Virus record (IMG/VR): IMGVR_UViG_3300022902_000417
Coordinates: 1 to 25,192 of that record
Length of the DNA: 25,192 nucleotides
Origin: a virus
Reading direction: 5' to 3' (one strand)
Positions within the stretch are counted from its first letter, which is position 1, and each line of letters starts with the position of its first letter. Positions 14,701 to 21,338 of this stretch are shown in pieces. Both the position numbers and the translations under genes were made by a program. The notes beneath the pieces were generated by a model. The model saw only the letters and a list, made by a program, of their open reading frames with translations. It had not been told where the DNA came from and ran no database searches.

Positions 14701-17256
14701 CTTTAATTCTGGGCCTCTCTTCTGTTGCTTTATATCTGGAGTCCCCTCTTCAAATGTAATATTTATATTATCCACACTTGTTCTCAATAAAGGCTTTTCA
14801 CCAGTTACACTTGAAATTAATCCAGATTCATTCATATAACTAATTAATTCATCCCTATTGATAGTTTTTGGAGATATATCAAATATATCAGTGATTCTTT
14901 GGGCAGAACGGATAGCGACGTTTCTTCCCAGAATTGGAATATAATCATTTGCAGAGCCAACAAATGTAAAACTATCTGCGTAAGACATTTTATTTGGGAA
15001 GGAATCGTTTATTTCATTTTCAGCCCCTTCTATTTCTCTATAAATCTTTTCTATCGTGCTTAATGTTTTAATCTCTCTTACTTGTTTACCAGCTGGCATC
15101 CTTTTGGTATTTTGCATTATTGCAGAAGTAGTTGTTGATATAATACCAAATGCATCTAATTTTTCAGAAAGTTTCTCTTTTGCTAAAACTCCACTTAATA
15201 TTTCACCATCAGCCCCTTTAATAAATGACAGTTCTCCTCTTCCAGCCATGTCGTATATTTCTTTAGGAATCGTAATAGAGTCTGGAACTTGATATTGAGT
15301 TTTACCAGACTTATCCAACCCCTTAACAATTCCTATTTCTTGAGCATCATCTGAAAGCCTTGCTTTCTCAATAACATCTACAAGGTTCTCCTCAAAACCC
15401 TTCGTACTCTCAACACTTAATTCGTCAAAATATCTATCATATTCATTTATTGTCTTTAAACCAGTCTCAGTCTCAAATTGTTTAACAATCTCCTTTGCAT
15501 CATCTACGCTTATATTATCTTTTGACTTCATATATTTAAACTGTTTTTTCATCTTATCATATATTCTATCAAACTTCGTATTGCCTTGAACCTGTACGCT
15601 TATATCCCCTTCTCTAAGTGGTACTTCAACAAATTCACTAACATCACTACCAATGGTCTTTTCGTGGAATATTCTAATAGTTTCTTTATTCTTCTCTGGA
15701 TGAATACCCCCTGTAAACCTACTTTCAACATTATTAAACGAAGGTATATCTGTTAATTGTCTCGTTTCAAATCCAAGTGTACGCAAATTATTACGCAATT
15801 GATTCATTCTTGTAGAGTTTAAATCAAACCTCGATGGATTCTTACCATGCTGTAAGAACGCACCTATAAGGAAATGTGGGAGTATATCATTTATATCTGG
15901 CTCATATCCACTAATAGCCATCTCTCCTAATGTATGTGTATTAAATAATATACCACCAAATGCCATTCTCATCCAATTCTTGCCAATATTTTCAGCGCCT
16001 TCTCTAGTAGCCCACTTTATCATTTCCCTACCAAAAACTTTTCTTTGAGATTCTAAATATTCAGATAAAACAGCCTTAGACTCTTCACCAAATACATCAT
16101 CCAACTTCTTAATTAAATCGCCAGTGGCAATATTGGTTGATAATCGCTTTTCTCCCCTTGCAAAAGTAACAACCTTAGAACCACCCTCAATATTGGAAAG
16201 TGATTCACCAAAGAATTTAGCATGAGCCGATAATTGGTCTTTAGTCATTTTCTTATATGGAGATTTACCACCAAAGGCGGCTTTTAGTCCTTGCTTAAAG
16301 TCTGGATACCACTTAGAACCCTTACCAACGGGGTTCAACCATTGTATTTGTGAGAAGGCAAGACCAGTAGCGGCTCCCCAAATTGGTGCAGTCCAATCAA
16401 AATGATTATCCTCGATCATTGACACACCCTCAAATATAGTATCTATCATGCCAAACATGAGGGCATCGTTCATCGCATGACCAGCGACTCTTGCAAATAC
16501 AGGATTAGACTTAGCAATACCCCTCTCTGCCATTAATCCAATAAAATCTTGTATTGGTCGTTTAGTATAATTATCACCAAACATTCTTTTAATTGCAATA
16601 GATTCTTTTTGAGTAATATTACCAAGTCTGACTGCATCGTCTGTATAATTTACTAATAAGTTCGTAGCCTTCTCGTCGAAATGTTTTGCAAAATCCTTAT
16701 TTATCTGAGCCTTATGTGCAAGCTTTTTATAATGTCCTATAATTTGCTTTGATTGTTTTTTAGAAACACCCTCTTTTACACCTCTTTTCATCATACCTTT
16801 GGCAACAGCTTCAAGAGATTCAAATCCAGCTTTTCTTATAAATGGTTTAGCAACTAACCCAACTGCCTTCGCACCTATTTTTATAGGAGCCCCACCAATG
16901 AACCCAGCTAATCCACCAACAGCAGCGGCGTATTTAGCAGGAGTACTTTCAAAGTCGAGATAATCTTCTTCCTTTACAAATGCTCCAGGCACACCAAATA
17001 ATGCAGTATCCATCGCAGACCACAATCCGACACCAACTGCATTTAATATAGAACTATTACTTTTTACTGTCTCTAATGGGAATATTGGAGTTCGGCCTCC
17101 ACCTCTAAAATCCGCAGTCGGCCGTGCAGTCTCAGCAACGTTAAACTGATTAATCCCCCTTTTTTGTAAGATCGAATCTATTTGAGAGTCAGATACAATT
17201 GTGCCTCTACGTTCAAGCTCTTGCCTGACCCTTGTAGTTAGGTTATCTGTTGGCAT
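8794..17256 (-). CDS. Giant virion protein with a candidate DPBB RNA polymerase domain (2820 aa)
   Basis: Proposed virion-packaged DNA-dependent RNA polymerase. Residues 1-140 include hydrophobic, Gly/Ala-rich segments (about 70-95 and 110-140); more appear near 265-325, as in ejected inner-virion proteins. The core candidate spans about 1550-2100: G-K1577-TLFVYSEALD then DILLASSGA-K1606-MF (first barrel, resembling the K-G...S-x-x-K pattern of QDE-1/RDR enzymes), VNKKPRTRPND (1894-1904), FEGDYDADKVDYF with metal-binding D1936, D1938 and D1940, and AIGVVQNIPRKLQYLANL (from 2004). Order and spacing match single-chain DPBB polymerases; the usual DxDGD glycine is Ala. No SD precedes the ATG. Functions outside the core are unknown. 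The alternative is a large structural protein with chance motif similarity. Confidence 0.72.
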   Translation of the reverse strand: MPTDNLTTRVRQELERRGTIVSDSQIDSILQKRGINQFNVAETARPTADFRGGGRTPIFPLETVKSNSSILNAVGVGLWSAMDTALFGVPGAFVKEEDYLDFESTPAKYAAAVGGLAGFIGGAPIKIGAKAVGLVAKPFIRKAGFESLEAVAKGMMKRGVKEGVSKKQSKQIIGHYKKLAHKAQINKDFAKHFDEKATNLLVNYTDDAVRLGNITQKESIAIKRMFGDNYTKRPIQDFIGLMAERGIAKSNPVFARVAGHAMNDALMFGMIDTIFEGVSMIEDNHFDWTAPIWGAATGLAFSQIQWLNPVGKGSKWYPDFKQGLKAAFGGKSPYKKMTKDQLSAHAKFFGESLSNIEGGSKVVTFARGEKRLSTNIATGDLIKKLDDVFGEESKAVLSEYLESQRKVFGREMIKWATREGAENIGKNWMRMAFGGILFNTHTLGEMAISGYEPDINDILPHFLIGAFLQHGKNPSRFDLNSTRMNQLRNNLRTLGFETRQLTDIPSFNNVESRFTGGIHPEKNKETIRIFHEKTIGSDVSEFVEVPLREGDISVQVQGNTKFDRIYDKMKKQFKYMKSKDNISVDDAKEIVKQFETETGLKTINEYDRYFDELSVESTKGFEENLVDVIEKARLSDDAQEIGIVKGLDKSGKTQYQVPDSITIPKEIYDMAGRGELSFIKGADGEILSGVLAKEKLSEKLDAFGIISTTTSAIMQNTKRMPAGKQVREIKTLSTIEKIYREIEGAENEINDSFPNKMSYADSFTFVGSANDYIPILGRNVAIRSAQRITDIFDISPKTINRDELISYMNESGLISSVTGEKPLLRTSVDNINITFEEGTPDIKQQKRGPELKRSLRKILMLQSISGGYEKSQDVDRVNIDSQKAEELLGFLSKNGLDIESMPPWLHEDTMNFILRDKIGKSGLRVDEISAFMSITESGMSEFNTDMKSGVQGFKMSLIDENFVQHGYKDQAIEYNLWVRGLIKKSGGLIETAGKRKVINGNEINVLLDISKKGDENVSAQSRLLEFINALPTDTGFSNSLGQYVMEGGSRDVESWLISQGVIKYNKKSSNGWDVNMEAFTKDLEERLHTKIQREGFTPEYVKSMYENHEDAARAAYDSAYDVESSLRFGLNNFLEKYNFDGLDYAPESKEIKKKLMKELFLQEDFLDVESFEKTGIDEVGAPIGRVVDKVLERISIKKDGDWIKYSDIPKLEQLSFKKDIARDIVKLVPSQYTSIRVNSFKYEISRITEKETFQQQTRLSTLYKEWDLPYVVMERDAVSYDLYNGRVQRRFFDIFGESRDLPKLENESIGNHREILQRLITSKKSSFGLDHKDGMVLMQVSRDTSPIVIAKEHLEKIDKPYVEFADKILKNDNIGESVKGRIRRISDKMKDETQRPSDWDYNVALSQLTFADMLSGKKSIKKLEEFLNSEMNMDKAMGRIKLYDSKNFVKSDRNMLHSIMTLYKDSLGDMKSYDAVRKIFQQNGFGVAIWNDVKYATIDKEIKSVLKELKIEGKDWDLSNMVSDAHGKVSSFDSIAFVSRSMMRYGHAMMGNDPNSTNPFKPVIVSGGRSGPLLMGKTLFVYSEALDTFFKTNSDLDILLASSGAKMFNEGKTTKDGLDSSLINQSYNRINTERKIGSQKIRKIPIDALGLRPDSDKVLKTAAESQGDFNYMNNEESGRVFRKSFERDLNTSIESMQSLMEDPIRLRKFIALSFGEDGMGIDPTTGGGSHLNNLAFFSSLTKDANPMSYSDAIVKNKLYNVFINSLLNGKRSSIELENGIKSNYGGQAYLIQSPNASYRAKPTIVGSDGKMEMRGEMMMSEYERNTSVTNIIKDGKEMRFVDGEKIYTGEELFGKKDWEVIIGTEFDLGTLYDVIEYDKSVGKIDKGVQIGVIVNKKPRTRPNDMMLLGLKGFLPKSYGRAVIVNSLDVVNIFEGDYDADKVDYFYGHSKEMFDHVSRTSNMFVQGVDPSQFKVESKFSWGMESKAIVDNIWDMSSNAVLSKKAIGVVQNIPRKLQYLANLSTKGPEDPALLDKFKGEGRDESPNVLLYTPNPEGGQYRIVVDFDNLDSYTRGTLETQYMIDLAGGVNTELMGNIRNWSDRYLFPTLEESITIGEVKKIGVGFSRENVRKKSNSKRIRIFRKFDKDGNEQETLTDLEKDMIKTLMSEYGKLLNVSGEKTFAKGGENKSLGYEDMYSVADEFFNFNKDLSSSLYYKLRWRKDKGGKPYYNNEQFKAMFNPKSKTYMKGKKEKKQYIPTSDMFDGSGVNIRGNANAIYMGERGSVLERSLRPLWEADVFESRDVKSVLSNSSVTNIMTGQMDSWYQQLMSGEISEYSGSVDAMQNNIMKTIGDYNSAAYYIAKLNKNEIMTENNSNLSYKAKKAIIGKIRETKNTVNDRVRELAPDKYWETYKSKDLTRFTFTPVEGREVKEGIVQNYVIDNLMKSSGNLDEANRKFLQSIKDVRKMFYGNYTNLGEIRKYDEKSVLGRAELDFMRNMSDLTMFYEIENEMLKKGWADHGGPAFILEFMNSPRNPFNIGIKDGQLIPMPYGKTGRYKRGYQFLTKMANERSYDDSRITPMSTLASESKSLLKMLQITEANQRRFMDNKFDMRNLTDPDFTVDIGDGLRFSIENIRIPNFGESLSRVLGDFDSIKWARGTSRTGAGFKPINDNYLSFYSDIMELAGRTDEFKKYMDTMNGLKSDMISNRVINPIEYLATRATIEKDLKAMVSDVLTSGVMEDGNSVLISRIKNNPIYILNGGKSGDGFFSGRSLEPNLQYNIKKLKEVVRISNELESAEDLFRYKTEKSEESIKKYIENCGGS

Positions 17257-17261
17257 ATTGT

Positions 17262-18482
17262 TTATTCGTAAGGGATATTAGGGTCACCAAACTGTTTTAA
17301 TTGACCTGAAAAATAATCATAATCTTCTAATCCGGATATTGCCTGTGGAGGAAACGGAGGTTGTGTTGTTACAGCGCCCGCCTCAGCCCCTAATAATCGT
17401 AATGCTTGACCTGTAGCCACTCTTATATTATGTTTATTTCTTTCTAATCCGCTTTCATTCATAATTTCTTGAGCTAGCGTTATTATCTTCCCTTGAGTAT
17501 ACTGAAATTGAGCCTCTTCTCTATTCTTTATTATCTCTTTGCGAAGGATCGACAATTCTTCTCCTAGCCGATTATACTCTTTTTCGTCAACTTGGAAACC
17601 CTGTCTCTGAAGACTAGACTGTTTAGCTCTTTCCGCCATAATGTCACGAGCCCTATTAGATTGTTCTTGGATACTTTTCGTCCAATCTCCGAATGATATA
17701 GATTCTCCAACCATATTCGTCACAGCTTCAAAGTCAAGATCGCCAGACTGACCTGATGGAATGTCATATGATATGTCTACTCTAGGTGCATATATGTCTC
17801 TCTGTATACCATACTCACCAGTACCTATTTCTGAAACTTCAGATTCTATATTAGACAATGCATCTAATGCTTGCGATATGCCACGAAAAGAGTCATATGA
17901 TAAAGACTCTTCTACGTCATCATAAATTATGTCTCCATTTGATTTAACTCCACCATATAAGGCACCTAAATTAGTAAGGCCTTTAAGGAGAGACGTTTGA
18001 GACTTGGGGTCTCTTTCGGCTCCTCTCCAATAATCATACTGTTTAGATACTTTTCGGCCTAAAGTAAAAGCCATTTCTTCTCCCATTTGTTGTTGCTTAG
18101 GATTATCGCTTTCATAAAGGCTAACCATGTTGTATATATTAACAGCTTCCGCCTCCGTCATCCCTCCTAAATTTACACCTTTTCTACCAGATTTAAACTT
18201 CTCTATTTTACCTCCGTCATCCCTTTCAATAAAAGCTAAAGACCTAGTCCTTGCATATATAGAACCAGCATCTCGGCTCATAGATTCTAATGAGGCTGAC
18301 CTAGCTGCTTCTATAGCCGTCATTGCATCTTCTCGCTGTCTACCCTCTTGTCTAAACTGACGTTCGGATTCATATTGTAAAGCACCTAATGCAATTTGCA
18401 TTTCGCCTAATCTTGTCTGCCTTTCGGTAGATACAACGTCCCTGATAACGCTTAATACATCAGACATTCCTACATCAGCCAT
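17262..18482 (-). CDS. Helical inner-virion protein candidate (406 aa)
   Basis: A 406-residue protein rich in Gln, Glu, Arg and Ala. The first 70 residues (ALGALQYESERQFRQEGRQR) and residues about 275-340 (RLGEELSILRKEIIKNREEA) have clear coiled-coil spacing, separated by an acidic, Gly/Ser-rich middle; the C-terminus is Pro-rich (TTQPPFPPQ). GGAGG lies six bases before ATG 18482, inside the end of the upstream gene. Sitting between a gp14-like small protein and the giant protein, it parallels the gp15-like middle component of podovirus ejection machinery. That is positional inference, not recognised homology. Confidence 0.65.
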   Translation of the reverse strand: MADVGMSDVLSVIRDVVSTERQTRLGEMQIALGALQYESERQFRQEGRQREDAMTAIEAARSASLESMSRDAGSIYARTRSLAFIERDDGGKIEKFKSGRKGVNLGGMTEAEAVNIYNMVSLYESDNPKQQQMGEEMAFTLGRKVSKQYDYWRGAERDPKSQTSLLKGLTNLGALYGGVKSNGDIIYDDVEESLSYDSFRGISQALDALSNIESEVSEIGTGEYGIQRDIYAPRVDISYDIPSGQSGDLDFEAVTNMVGESISFGDWTKSIQEQSNRARDIMAERAKQSSLQRQGFQVDEKEYNRLGEELSILRKEIIKNREEAQFQYTQGKIITLAQEIMNESGLERNKHNIRVATGQALRLLGAEAGAVTTQPPFPPQAISGLEDYDYFSGQLKQFGDPNIPYE

Positions 18483-18484
18483 TT

Positions 18485-19015
18485 TTAACCTCCAAACATT
18501 CTTGTAATATCACTTTTCCCCCATCCTTCAGCGCGATATTCTTCTAAATCTGCTTCTAATCTTAATCGTTCTTGTTCAAGGCCAGATTGCTCTCCACCAT
18601 ACCATTCTTCAATACCCATTAACTTTTCACCTAAGACATCCTGCAATCCTTGAGATCCAAACCCATAGTCTTGTCTGGCCCTTCTTTTCCCCATTTGAGT
18701 CATTTGGTTGGCACTTCCTGAAAAAGCCATTCCAGACTGAGAAGCCGTTTGCTGTCCTTGCATCCCTATATCATATAAAGACCTTCCAGTCTGAGCTCCA
18801 AGTTGGCCCATTTGAGTCCCAAACTGCTCTTGGGCTAACCCAGTCTTCATCCCATAAGCTTCTGTCAGCTGTTCCCCAGCTCCACCAAGAAGGTCTATCT
18901 GCTGTTGGGTATAATCATATTGACGCCTAGCTTGTTTCCCCCTGCTCTGGCCTTGATACAAGCCAGTTGCGAGAGTAGTTCCCACACTAATAATGCCTAG
19001 AGCTACAAAAGACAT
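18485..19015 (-). CDS. Small inner-virion/ejection protein candidate (176 aa, T7 gp14-like layout)
   Basis: The 176-residue protein starts with a hydrophobic stretch (FVALGIISVGTTLATGLYQG, residues 3-22), then a long Gln/Gly/Met-rich helical region (QEQFGTQMGQLGAQTGRSL) and an acidic C-terminal helix. This N-terminal membrane segment plus Q-rich helix layout resembles small podovirus ejection proteins such as T7 gp14. The resemblance is architectural; I see no diagnostic motif. It precedes the 406-codon gene by two bases and ends in the GGAGG that serves that gene. No clear SD is within normal distance of its own ATG. Confidence 0.62.
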   Translation of the reverse strand: MSFVALGIISVGTTLATGLYQGQSRGKQARRQYDYTQQQIDLLGGAGEQLTEAYGMKTGLAQEQFGTQMGQLGAQTGRSLYDIGMQGQQTASQSGMAFSGSANQMTQMGKRRARQDYGFGSQGLQDVLGEKLMGIEEWYGGEQSGLEQERLRLEADLEEYRAEGWGKSDITRMFGG

Positions 19016-19020
19016 ATTAC

Positions 19021-19608
19021 TTAATTAACCTTTCCATTCATAATATCTATTTCATTAAAATCTTCAGCTATAACTTCTTTTTCTATTTTACTAATATCTG
19101 TTTCTTTAGTAGCGTGTATAGTTACAAATACACAATCTTCATTGCAATATATAATACGCTTAGTGCCAGGCTGTGTAATATTATAATGCGGAGCCTTTAT
19201 CCTTCTAATACCATCTTCTGTAAATATAGTCATATCTCCTCTAAGTAGGAAAAATGGATGTTTAACTTTGTGTATTTTAGTAATTAAAAGCTCTCCTTTG
19301 GGATTAAATATCTCTCTAATATACAATCCATCTGCAAATAAATGCTTTAATGGATTAAAACGACCTATCTCTTCAGCCGTCTTTAATGAGTCATCTCTCT
19401 GCTTAATTCTATCTTCAACTTTAACTATTTCTTCTCTAAACTCCTGTTTCGTATATTGAGGAGGAATAAAGTCAAATGGCTTCTGCAGAGACTTGACAGA
19501 CTGCATATACTTAACATAAGACCACGCTTCATCAAAAGAAAAAGTATGATCTATATTAAGTTTTTCAGTTAAATCGTTAAACTGTTTTTTAGCGTCTTGT
19601 CTATTCAT
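19021..19608 (-). CDS. Cupin-fold-like protein (195 aa)
   Basis: Residues 1-85 are helical and charged. Residues about 90-180 have the alternating short beta-strand pattern of a cupin barrel: GLYIREIFNPKGEL, ITKIHKVKHPFFLLRGDMTI, then EDGIRRIKAPHYNITQPGTK and VFVTIHAT. The I-H-K-V-K-H and L-x-x-G-D-M elements resemble cupin motif 1 and its turn, and H-A-T resembles motif 2. Cupin-like proteins in phage virion modules are known but poorly understood. The ATG overlaps the end of the 472-codon gene by eight bases without a visible SD, so expression is coupled. A structural virion role or a modifying enzyme are both possible. Confidence 0.62.
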   Translation of the reverse strand: MNRQDAKKQFNDLTEKLNIDHTFSFDEAWSYVKYMQSVKSLQKPFDFIPPQYTKQEFREEIVKVEDRIKQRDDSLKTAEEIGRFNPLKHLFADGLYIREIFNPKGELLITKIHKVKHPFFLLRGDMTIFTEDGIRRIKAPHYNITQPGTKRIIYCNEDCVFVTIHATKETDISKIEKEVIAEDFNEIDIMNGKVN

Positions 19609-21019
19609 TTAAAAAATTAGGAGCTATTAAAGACGAGGTTGCTGTTCTTGGAGTCCTATATGGCTCTGGAAATAACTTTGATAATATTCTACCAGACCTT
19701 TTCTTTCCTATTTGACTAATCCACTTAGCCTGCTCACCTGTTTCCATATTAAACATTGCCTCTTGATTGGCTAATTCCATATTACCATCTTTTATAGCTT
19801 TAAACATTTTTGGCAAGTTATTTTTAGTAGCACCTTCGACCCCCATAATATATCCGATCTCTGTTAAGGCACCCCTCTGATCTTTACTAAGCATATTCCA
19901 AGATTCCTCGCCAAGAAAGTTAGAAACTCCAGACTCAGACACTGATATGCTACCCCTCATTCTTTCAACCGCAGTGCCAAATTCAATAGATGTTTCTCCC
20001 CCTTGCAAAGCAGTTCCAAATCCAGAGGCCGGTCTTACCTCCCCAGTCGCCATAACCGTATCGGAATAAACTCCTCCCTCAGCTCCCCCAGATTCCCAAA
20101 ATGCCATATTTTCAGACTTAGCTATGTTTCTTTCAAAATCGCTCATACCAGCTTTTATACTTGGTATTTGAAACATATCCCTATAATCAAATTTCATAGA
20201 ACTTATAATCCCATCTTCTACTCTCCCTTGATGTTTAAGTGCTTTACCCTCAGATGTGGCGGGTTCAATGGCTGACGTGCCTTGACTCATTAATTCAGTT
20301 GTTGCCTTCAATAAGTGGGCCTTTGGTACCTTTAAAGCAGATTCCTCTGCCCTGTCTCTTAACCTTCCAAACACACGACCTTCCTTGCCACCCTGAAAAA
20401 GACCTTTCTCATCAGTAAGGTTTTCTTTAAGATTTTCCCAAGAACCTTCAAGGTTTTCTTTAAGATTTTCCCAAGAACCTTCTACTGTTTGAGTCTTGTC
20501 CCCAGCTTTCGTATCAGTAGTCTTGTCCCCAGCTTTCGTATCAGTAGTCTTGTCAACAGCTTTCGTATCAGTAGTAATGCCTGGTTTTTCTAAACTAGAT
20601 GGATCACTATACTTTGTTTCTATACCTATGGACTCTTGATATCCTATTGCCCTCATGGCCTCAGGAGATATGTTTCTGCCAGTATAAGCACTTTTATAAA
20701 CATCCTTAGTCCTTTTGTCGAGACCAATTCTTTCACCAAACTTACCTAATGGTTGATATTCTTTTTTCTCTGTTATTATACCAGGCAAAGACGAAGCATC
20801 CTTCTCAAATTGTTTTTGTTCTTTTATACCAGATATGTCTCCAGCGAGTCCAATTATAGAACCAATAGAGGCACCTATCTGTCCGTACATAGCACGTTGT
20901 CTCTCCCCTTTACGTTCACTAAATTCTTTAGAATACTCTAACCCACCTATTTTGCCTACAGTGCGTTTGTATTCACCGAGTTTTTTCCCAAGTGTTTTAT
21001 ATTTTGATAGTGATGGCAT
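19601..21019 (-). CDS. Virion protein with lysozyme-like C-terminal region and repeat linker (472 aa)
   Basis: Three parts are visible. The N-terminal ~150 residues are basic with a Gly-rich helix (YGQIGASIGSIIGLAGDISG). A linker (about 150-205) contains tandem repeats TTDTKAGDK and EGSWENLKENL. The C-terminal half (about 300-450) resembles a GH24/T4-lysozyme layout: W-E-S-G-G-A-E314-G-G-V-Y-S-D320, then SGFGTAL (332-338, like the family's T-I-G-Y-G-H) and L-S-K-D-Q-R-G-A-L-T-E-I-G-Y followed by RSGRILSKLF. Spacing of Glu and Asp is not the classical E-8-D, so catalytic activity is uncertain. A peptidoglycan-cutting role during DNA entry is inferred. AAGAG seven bases before the ATG is a weak SD. 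Confidence 0.65.
   Translation of the reverse strand: MPSLSKYKTLGKKLGEYKRTVGKIGGLEYSKEFSERKGERQRAMYGQIGASIGSIIGLAGDISGIKEQKQFEKDASSLPGIITEKKEYQPLGKFGERIGLDKRTKDVYKSAYTGRNISPEAMRAIGYQESIGIETKYSDPSSLEKPGITTDTKAVDKTTDTKAGDKTTDTKAGDKTQTVEGSWENLKENLEGSWENLKENLTDEKGLFQGGKEGRVFGRLRDRAEESALKVPKAHLLKATTELMSQGTSAIEPATSEGKALKHQGRVEDGIISSMKFDYRDMFQIPSIKAGMSDFERNIAKSENMAFWESGGAEGGVYSDTVMATGEVRPASGFGTALQGGETSIEFGTAVERMRGSISVSESGVSNFLGEESWNMLSKDQRGALTEIGYIMGVEGATKNNLPKMFKAIKDGNMELANQEAMFNMETGEQAKWISQIGKKRSGRILSKLFPEPYRTPRTATSSLIAPNFLNE
20417..20482 (-). repeat. Two tandem copies of a 33-bp coding repeat
   Basis: Two directly adjacent, essentially identical 33-base units (20417-20449 and 20450-20482), each encoding the 11 residues EGSWENLKENL in the linker of the 472-residue virion protein. 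Being in frame and near-identical at DNA level, they look like a recent slippage or recombination duplication rather than an old protein repeat. Confidence 0.9.
20493..20573 (-). repeat. Three tandem copies of a 27-bp coding repeat
   Basis: Units at 20493-20519, 20520-20546 and 20547-20573. The first two are identical and the third differs at two adjacent bases (CC to AA). Each encodes nine residues (TTDTKAGDK, or the variant TTDTKAVDK). It lies ten bases from the 33-bp repeat pair, so the whole linker of the 472-residue protein is repeat-built. Confidence 0.9.
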
Positions 21020-21072
21020 ATATATACTCTTATGTAATTTAATGTTTATATTTGTTTATTTCAAGCATGTTA

Positions 21073-21333
21073 TTATTTAATAATCCCAGATTCTTTAAGT
21101 ACTACTAATATCTCATTAATCTTAGAAGACAATGATGCTACAGCAGATTCAAATTCAGCAACAGTGGCCACTGTGTCTGAGTCAGAGCTATTATTTACAA
21201 CTCCAGTCGTATTTGATATAATATCGCTAACAGATGCATCAGTATTATCTTTTAATACAGATATTGATTTAGATGGATACCTGTTTTCCTCTTTTTTGTG
21301 GTACAACACTCTCACTTGCTTTGACATTGTCAT
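21073..21333 (-). CDS. Small virion-module protein with C-terminal coiled coil (86 aa)
   Basis: An 86-residue protein. The first 30 residues are basic (VRVLYHKKEENRYPSK), a Ser/Thr/Asp-rich middle follows, and residues about 57-86 (VAEFESAVASLSSKINEILV) form an amphipathic helix suited to trimeric coiled-coil assembly. It starts five bases after the stop of the 882-codon gene with no SD; Met3 (21327) is an equally possible start. A small fibre or decoration protein would fit this shape and context, but no family is recognised. Confidence 0.62.
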   Translation of the reverse strand: MTMSKQVRVLYHKKEENRYPSKSISVLKDNTDASVSDIISNTTGVVNNSSDSDTVATVAEFESAVASLSSKINEILVVLKESGIIK

Positions 21334-21338
21334 GGATA

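Noticed and set aside
8794-17256. N4-type (T7-fold) virion RNA polymerase
   Set aside because: The visible signature is three close Asp residues (DYDAD) preceded by K...K and R-x-R-P elements, which is the double-psi-barrel layout, not the widely spaced motifs A, B and C of T7-fold enzymes.
20417-20573. CRISPR-like array
   Set aside because: Repeats are directly adjacent without unique spacers and are in frame within a protein linker.
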